From the NCBI RefSeq assembly GCF_000786105.1, contig NZ_JTEV01000013.1:62001-126000 (forward strand): 64,000 nt of DNA, written 5' to 3'. The notes beneath the pieces were generated by a model that saw only the letters and a list, made by a program, of their open reading frames with translations, did not search any database and was not told the DNA's origin. The position numbers and the translations under genes were made by a program. Positions 60,281 through 64,000 of the stretch are shown piece after piece; positions within the stretch are counted from its first letter, which is position 1, and each line of letters opens with the position of its first letter. The stretch is from Bdellovibrio sp. ArHS. Lineage in GTDB: Bacteria; Bdellovibrionota; Bdellovibrionia; Bdellovibrionales; Bdellovibrionaceae.

Positions 60281-60967
60281 ATGGAAAATCAAAAAAGTGA
60301 AGTTAAGTTAGATTCGACGTGGAAACAGCGTCTTCAGGGTGAATTCGATTCTTCTCGAATGAAAACCTTGCGGGAATTTCTTGTGCAAGAATACAAGAAT
60401 GGAAAGACGATCTATCCCCGCGGAGACGAATGGTTCGCGGCTTTAAATCTTACGCCTTTTGACAAAGCCAAAGTGGTGATCGTGGGGCAAGACCCTTATC
60501 ACGGGCCAGGACAGGCCCACGGTCTTTGTTTTTCTGTCAGGGAAGGGGTGCGTTTTCCGCCCTCTTTGCAAAACATCTTTAAAGAATTGAATGCAGATTT
60601 AGGTTTGCAGATTCCCAAATCGGGCTGCTTGACCAAATGGGCCGAACAAGGCGTGTTGTTGTTGAATGCCGTTCTGACGGTCGAAGACGGCAAGGCGGCG
60701 GCTCATCAAGGCAAGGGTTGGGAAGAGTTCACGGATAAAATTATTCATCTCTTGAATGAAGAGAAGGAACATTTGGTCTTTATTCTGTGGGGTTCCTATG
60801 CCCAGAAAAAGGCTTCCTTTGTGGATCGCCAAAAACATTTGGTCATCGAGGCGGTTCATCCGTCACCGCTATCCGCGCACCGCGGATTTTTTGGCACGAA
60901 GCCGTTTTCAAAAACGAACACGTACTTGCGAGCTCACGGGATTTCAGAAATCGACTGGAGTCTTTAG
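60281..60967 (+). CDS. ung: Uracil-DNA glycosylase
   Basis: 228 residues from ATG at 60281 (AAGG four bases upstream); an in-frame ATG at 60266 is an alternative without a site. Family marks: VVIVGQDPYHGPGQAHGLCF with catalytic Asp in GQDPYHG, FPPSLQNIFKEL, LLLNAVLTVEDGKAAAHQG, and VIEAVHPSPLSAHRGFFG with catalytic His. It removes uracil from DNA. AAAAGG-free spacing means the start is a little uncertain. The next gene starts 15 bases after the stop. Confidence 0.96.
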   Translation: MENQKSEVKLDSTWKQRLQGEFDSSRMKTLREFLVQEYKNGKTIYPRGDEWFAALNLTPFDKAKVVIVGQDPYHGPGQAHGLCFSVREGVRFPPSLQNIFKELNADLGLQIPKSGCLTKWAEQGVLLLNAVLTVEDGKAAAHQGKGWEEFTDKIIHLLNEEKEHLVFILWGSYAQKKASFVDRQKHLVIEAVHPSPLSAHRGFFGTKPFSKTNTYLRAHGISEIDWSL

Positions 60968-60982
60968 CGGAAAGGCGTTGTC

Positions 60983-61876
60983 ATGGAGTTTGGAAAACTG
61001 AGTTCCGTGGACAACGTAAACTGGGAGATTCCCAGTGATGATCCGGCGATGAGGCCCTTCCTGGAAAATTTTAAAGAAGGCCTGACCCACTACTACGTAG
61101 GCACTCCCGCCTGGGGGCATAAGGAGTGGATTGGCAAAATCTATCCGGCAAAGACTAAAACTGCGGACTTTCTTCTTCACTATTCTCGAAACTTTAACAC
61201 TATTGAACTGAACACGTCTCACTATCGGATTCCGACATCGCAGCAAACCGAAAAATGGATTTCCCAGGTCACCGAGACCTTCCTGTTTTGTCCTAAACTT
61301 TTTCAGGGCATCTCGCATTCCGAGCAGGGAATGTTGGATAAAAAACTTTTGGCAGAGTGGTTCGGATTTTTAAAAAATCTGGGGCGTCATCGGGGGCCGT
61401 GTTTTGCACAATTCCCTCCGCACTTTGACTATAGCAAAAAATCTTTGTTGTTCTACTTCTTGCAGCAGTGGCCCGATGACCTCGAATTGGCTTTAGAGTT
61501 TCGGCATCCCAGCTGGTTTGAAAATGGCAGGATTCTTCCGGCTTTGACAAAGTATTTGCAGACCAGAAACATAGGTTTGGTTATCACCGATGTGGCCGGT
61601 CGACGAGACGTTTTACATACTTCTATCAGCGCGCCATTCACCCTGCTTCGTTTTATCGGCAACGATCTTCACCCCTCGGATCGCACGCGCTCTGCCGATT
61701 GGGCTCAGCGACTGAACTCCTGGTCACGGGCGGGCCTGCAAAAGGTCTTTTTTATGGTGCATGAACCCGATGATGTTCTGGCGCCGGAAATGGCTCAGAT
61801 CGTAATACAGCAGCTCAATGAAGAGGCGGATGCGCAGTTAAACCCCTTGCAATGGTGTGCCGCTGCTTTGTCGTAA
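60983..61876 (+). CDS. DUF72 (YecE) family protein
   Basis: 297 residues. Core: YYVGTPAWGHKEWIGKIYPA, DFLLHYSRNFNTIELNTSHY, FLFCPKLFQGISH, FAQFPPHFDYS, LALEFRHPSWFENG and IGLVITDVAGRR, the TIM-barrel-like DUF72 set, with conserved Glu, Arg, Asp. The biochemical role of DUF72 is unknown; links to DNA repair or tRNA have been suggested by gene context in other bacteria, and here it lies behind ung. GCGGAAAGG precedes the ATG. The C-terminal 50 residues (FFMVHEPDDVLAPEMAQIV) close the barrel. Confidence 0.88.
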   Translation: MEFGKLSSVDNVNWEIPSDDPAMRPFLENFKEGLTHYYVGTPAWGHKEWIGKIYPAKTKTADFLLHYSRNFNTIELNTSHYRIPTSQQTEKWISQVTETFLFCPKLFQGISHSEQGMLDKKLLAEWFGFLKNLGRHRGPCFAQFPPHFDYSKKSLLFYFLQQWPDDLELALEFRHPSWFENGRILPALTKYLQTRNIGLVITDVAGRRDVLHTSISAPFTLLRFIGNDLHPSDRTRSADWAQRLNSWSRAGLQKVFFMVHEPDDVLAPEMAQIVIQQLNEEADAQLNPLQWCAAALS

Positions 61877-61959
61877 TGTTTCTCAAATTGCGACGCCGGG
61901 CCTGGACTCTAGGCTTGCCACAATACGCCGATAAGAAAGTGATAAAAAAGGAGAGACTC

Positions 61960-62274
61960 ATGAAGTGGATTTTATTCGCAGCCTTGTTAGCAACAACGAC
62001 AGTCGGTGTAAATCCTGCTTTGGCCCGATCAGCTTCCCGTCAGCCTGCAAATGCTGAGGAGCATCGTTCTTTCGAGGACAATATCAAGAAAATCCGTGAG
62101 GATGATGAGGGCATCGTGGTGCTTTTCGTGAAGAACCCGGGTTCATACTATTTGCGTCGAGACGTTGAGAACTTCGACGGCCTTCGCAAAAAATTGGACG
62201 AGGCTTTTAAAGCCAAGAAGCCTGTAAGCGTCACGTTCGACGCTGTTCAGCTCAATATTCTTGAAGTGAAATAA
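61960..62274 (+). CDS. Small exported protein of unknown function
   Basis: 104 residues from ATG at 61960, preceded by AAAAGGAGAG. Signal peptide KWILFAALLATTTVGVNPAL. The short mature part is mixed alpha/beta (GIVVLFVKNPGSYYLRRDVE, VSVTFDAVQLNILEVK) with no Cys. The pattern recalls small beta-sandwich proteins but I know no family. It is 84 bases behind the DUF72 gene. A strong hairpin separates it from the next gene. Confidence 0.72.
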   Translation: MKWILFAALLATTTVGVNPALARSASRQPANAEEHRSFEDNIKKIREDDEGIVVLFVKNPGSYYLRRDVENFDGLRKKLDEAFKAKKPVSVTFDAVQLNILEVK

Positions 62275-62281
62275 GTCCCTG

Positions 62282-62317
62282 TATAAACTGGTTTCCGTCA
62301 TAGGAGACCAGTTTATG
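62282..62317 (+). promoter_or_regulatory. RNA hairpin sequestering the ribosome site and start codon
   Basis: The 15 bases 62282-62296 pair with 62303-62317 around loop GTCATA: 13 Watson-Crick and two G-U pairs. The right arm contains GGAGA, the ribosome site, and runs through the ATG at 62315. Translation would need the stem to open, for example by temperature, a ligand, a helper RNA or a protein. No T-run follows, so it is not a terminator. Confidence 0.7.
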
Positions 62318-62728
62318 AAACAAATTCTTCTTTCAATCCTTCTTTGTTTTTCCCTGACAGCTTTCGCGACTACCAAAGAAGAAGTTCAGCAAAAAACCAG
62401 CGAAGCCGCCTCCGCCGCCGCTGAATATTCCAAAGAACAAAAAGAACAATTCCAAAAAGACATGGATGCCAAGCTTTCCTCTTTGAAGCAGGAAATTGCC
62501 GACCTGAAGAAATCCGCTTCTGAAAAAACGGGTGAAGCCCAAAAAGAAATGAAAGAAAAGATCAAGTCTTTAGAGGCTCAACAAGCCGAACTTAAGAAAG
62601 ACTTGGCACGACTTAAAAAAAGCTCGGGCAAAGCTTGGACCGAAATGAAAGCCGGAATGAGTAAAGCTTGGGACGTTCTTTCACAGTCCTACGCTAAAGC
62701 CAAAGAAGAATTTAAAGAATCCAAATAA
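62315..62728 (+). CDS. Exported Lys/Glu/Ala-rich coiled-coil protein
   Basis: 137 residues. Signal peptide KQILLSILLCFSLTAFATTK, then one long charged helix to the end (EEVQQKTSEAASAAAEYSKE, QFQKDMDAKLSSLKQEIADL, KEKIKSLEAQQAELKKDLAR) with clear heptads. No Cys after the signal, no lipobox. The single long helix resembles periplasmic structural or chaperone-like proteins, but nothing exact. Its start is inside a strong hairpin. Its stop shares a base with the aroB start (TAATG), so translation of aroB may depend on it. No known link to the shikimate pathway. Confidence 0.75.
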   Translation: MKQILLSILLCFSLTAFATTKEEVQQKTSEAASAAAEYSKEQKEQFQKDMDAKLSSLKQEIADLKKSASEKTGEAQKEMKEKIKSLEAQQAELKKDLARLKKSSGKAWTEMKAGMSKAWDVLSQSYAKAKEEFKESK

Positions 62729-63780
62729 TGAAAAAAAGCACTCTGCTCTTTACATCGACGTTGCCATCTCTTTCCGAACTGGGTGAAGAGCTGCTATTAA
62801 TTCACGACGAAATTTTGCCGCGAAAGTCGACGGCATTTAAAAAGTGGTCGCAAAAATTTCCTTTGAAGTATGCGGTCAAAGCCGGCGAGTCGTTAAAGTC
62901 GGTGGATCACTTTCCTCAGCACATCCGCAAAATTGTTCAGCTCTGTGAAAATGCCTCCAGTCGACGCCTGACCATTGTTGTGGTGGGGGGAGGCAGTGTT
63001 GGGGATTTTGGCGGTTTTGTTGCCAGCATCCTTAAAAGAGGGGTGAAGCTTGTCCATATCCCCAGTACGTGGTTGTCGGCCATTGATTCTGCCCATGGGG
63101 GCAAAACGGCATTGAATGTCGGTTCCGCTAAGAATCAAATTGGGACTTTTTATCCTGCGAACAAAATTGTTTTATGTCGCGATCTTTTATTTTCTCAGCC
63201 CGAAGCCAGAGCGTTTGAAGGCTTCGGCGAACTTTTGAAGATCTCTTTGCTTCAAGGGGGCGCTTTGTGGCAGGAGCTTTCCAGGGAATTTGAAATCACT
63301 TCCGCGGTGCTGTGGAAATATCTTGCGCGCGCGATTGATGCCAAGAACAAAGTTGTCGCAAAAGATCCCGAAGAAGTCACCGGACATCGCCATATTCTGA
63401 ATCTTGGGCATACGGTGGGCCATGTCTTAGAGTCTTATTATCAGCTTCCTCACGGCATTTCCATCAACTATGGATTGGACTTTGCTCTGCGCTACAGTGT
63501 TCAGCTAAAAATTATGTCGGCAGTTGAGCATCAAAAGATCTCTCACGCCGCGGTTGCGGGCTATATGCTTTCGCCTTTGCGTGATGATCTTTTTCAAACC
63601 AAAGCTTCGGTTTTGAATGACTTCCGGAAGCTTTTGTTAAGCGATAAGAAAAAAACCAAATCCCAAACCCTTCGTTTTGTGTTTTTGAAAAAGCCCGGAC
63701 AATGTGTGGTGCGTGAAGTGACCGTGGACGATGTTCTTGTCGAGATCTGTCGGCAAAAAGAAGAGGAACTGAATGGCTGA
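62728..63780 (+). CDS. aroB: 3-dehydroquinate synthase (divergent)
   Basis: 350 residues, family length. NAD loop VVVGGGSVGDFGGFVASILK, active segment VHIPSTWLSAIDSAHGGKTA with the Asp and Lys, IGTFYPANKIVLCRDLL, zinc Glu in FGELLKISLL, zinc His in ILNLGHTVGHVLESYYQ and HGISINYGLDF. It turns DAHP into 3-dehydroquinate, second step of the shikimate pathway. The first 60 residues are more divergent than usual, with low similarity to standard AroB starts. ATG overlaps the previous stop by one base; the aroA start overlaps its end by eight bases. Confidence 0.93.
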   Translation: MKKSTLLFTSTLPSLSELGEELLLIHDEILPRKSTAFKKWSQKFPLKYAVKAGESLKSVDHFPQHIRKIVQLCENASSRRLTIVVVGGGSVGDFGGFVASILKRGVKLVHIPSTWLSAIDSAHGGKTALNVGSAKNQIGTFYPANKIVLCRDLLFSQPEARAFEGFGELLKISLLQGGALWQELSREFEITSAVLWKYLARAIDAKNKVVAKDPEEVTGHRHILNLGHTVGHVLESYYQLPHGISINYGLDFALRYSVQLKIMSAVEHQKISHAAVAGYMLSPLRDDLFQTKASVLNDFRKLLLSDKKKTKSQTLRFVFLKKPGQCVVREVTVDDVLVEICRQKEEELNG

Positions 63781-64000
63781 TTTTCATTTTCAAGGCGAAA
63801 TTCCGGGATCTAAATCGGTTTTCAATCGTGCCTTGATTGTGCAAAGCTACTTTCCCGTCTTGGATCTTAAGGGATTTTCTGATTGTGATGACGTTCGTCA
63901 TATGCGTGAAGGCCTTAAGGACATCCGCGACCGCAGTCGCATCGACTGCGGTGAAGGGGGAACCACTTTTCGTTTTATGGCATTAAGGGCTTCTCGGCAT
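63773..64000 (+). CDS. aroA: 3-phosphoshikimate 1-carboxyvinyltransferase (EPSP synthase), 5' part
   Basis: 76 codons to the window edge. PGSKSVFNRALIVQS is the phosphoshikimate-binding N-terminus (Lys, Ser, Asn, Arg), DCDDVRHMREGL matches the 'DSDDVRHM' block, and GEGGTTFRFMALRAS matches the 'GNAGTAMRPLAA' block. The distance between these blocks is about 20 residues less than in E. coli, so the early part of the first domain is reduced. The ATG at 63773 overlaps the end of aroB by eight bases. Joins phosphoenolpyruvate to shikimate-3-phosphate; glyphosate target in other species. Confidence 0.9.
   Translation, partial: MADFHFQGEIPGSKSVFNRALIVQSYFPVLDLKGFSDCDDVRHMREGLKDIRDRSRIDCGEGGTTFRFMALRASRH

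Noticed and set aside
1-64000. tRNA, rRNA, CRISPR arrays, insertion sequences, integrases, toxin-antitoxin or defence islands
   Set aside because: I looked for T-arm text (GGTTCGANTCC), regularly spaced repeats, transposase motifs and paired small genes and found none that hold up.

Overview
The window reads as ordinary chromosome of a Bdellovibrio-like predatory bacterium (Bdellovibrionota). No rRNA or tRNA fixes the taxon, so this rests on content: a lexA gene preceded by the TTAC-N3-GTAA operator type known from Bdellovibrio, a very high share of small exported proteins and lipoproteins of unknown function, lipobox-like ends such as YQNC, a large set of wall-modifying enzymes, and a long phenylalanine hydroxylase. 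About 70 protein genes are packed tightly on both strands. I see no tRNA, rRNA, CRISPR array, insertion sequence, prophage or integrase.

Layout. 1-2311 (-): four co-directional genes (exported 161-aa protein, methyltransferase, GNAT acetyltransferase, and an exported endonuclease/phosphatase-fold protein cut by the window edge). 2413-8245 (+): a leucine-degradation operon in which the biotin-dependent alpha subunit is split into separate biotin carboxylase and biotin carrier genes. 8418-12435 (+): hybrid sensor kinase plus a lipoprotein. 12659-18394: two ABC-F ATPases around two unknown envelope proteins. 18496-20900 (+): exported transglycosylase-like protein and a U32 (TrhP-type) RNA-modification protein. 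20947-25619 (-): a compact pantothenate/CoA operon (panG-like, panB, panC, coaBC, coaX, panD). 25774-33724: unknown exported proteins, an SDR, a HAD nucleotidase, a rhodanese, an M13 peptidase and a PIF1/RecD-like helicase. 33831-36905 (+): hpd, ribD, a PspC protein and a coiled-coil protein. 36910-40427 (-): hldD, long phenylalanine hydroxylase, TrmJ-like methyltransferase. 40606-43783 (+): S41 protease, esterase, L,D-transpeptidase. 43881-50916: divergent SelO-like protein, ATP-grasp protein, peroxiredoxin, exonuclease III, FxsA and a penicillin-binding protein. 51054-55297: TetR regulator, a zinc-less DksA-like protein, free-methionine-sulfoxide reductase, LexA. 55504-58553: polysaccharide deacetylase, small exported proteins, M14 carboxypeptidase. 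58742-62274: aldo/keto reductase, HPF-like protein, Ung, DUF72. 62315-64000 (+): exported coiled-coil protein, aroB, and aroA running off the end.

How the genes work together. Three metabolic blocks stand out: leucine to acetoacetate/acetyl-CoA; pantothenate and CoA up to phosphopantetheine; and aromatic amino acids (phenylalanine to tyrosine to homogentisate by two nearby transcription units, against shikimate-pathway synthesis at the right edge). A second theme is the envelope: transglycosylase-like, L,D-transpeptidase, PBP, NodB-type deacetylase and M14 peptidase genes lie within 40 kb, which suits a predator that remodels its own and prey walls, though their targets are inferred.

I did not find a clearly new multi-gene system. 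The most unusual signals are small: a 15-bp hairpin that buries both the ribosome binding site and the start codon of the gene before aroB; a 12-bp inverted repeat enclosing a four-codon minicistron before a helicase gene; a single in-frame stop separating two halves of a carboxylase; a SelO-like protein with Arg where the family has its ATP-binding Lys; and a DksA-like protein lacking zinc cysteines.
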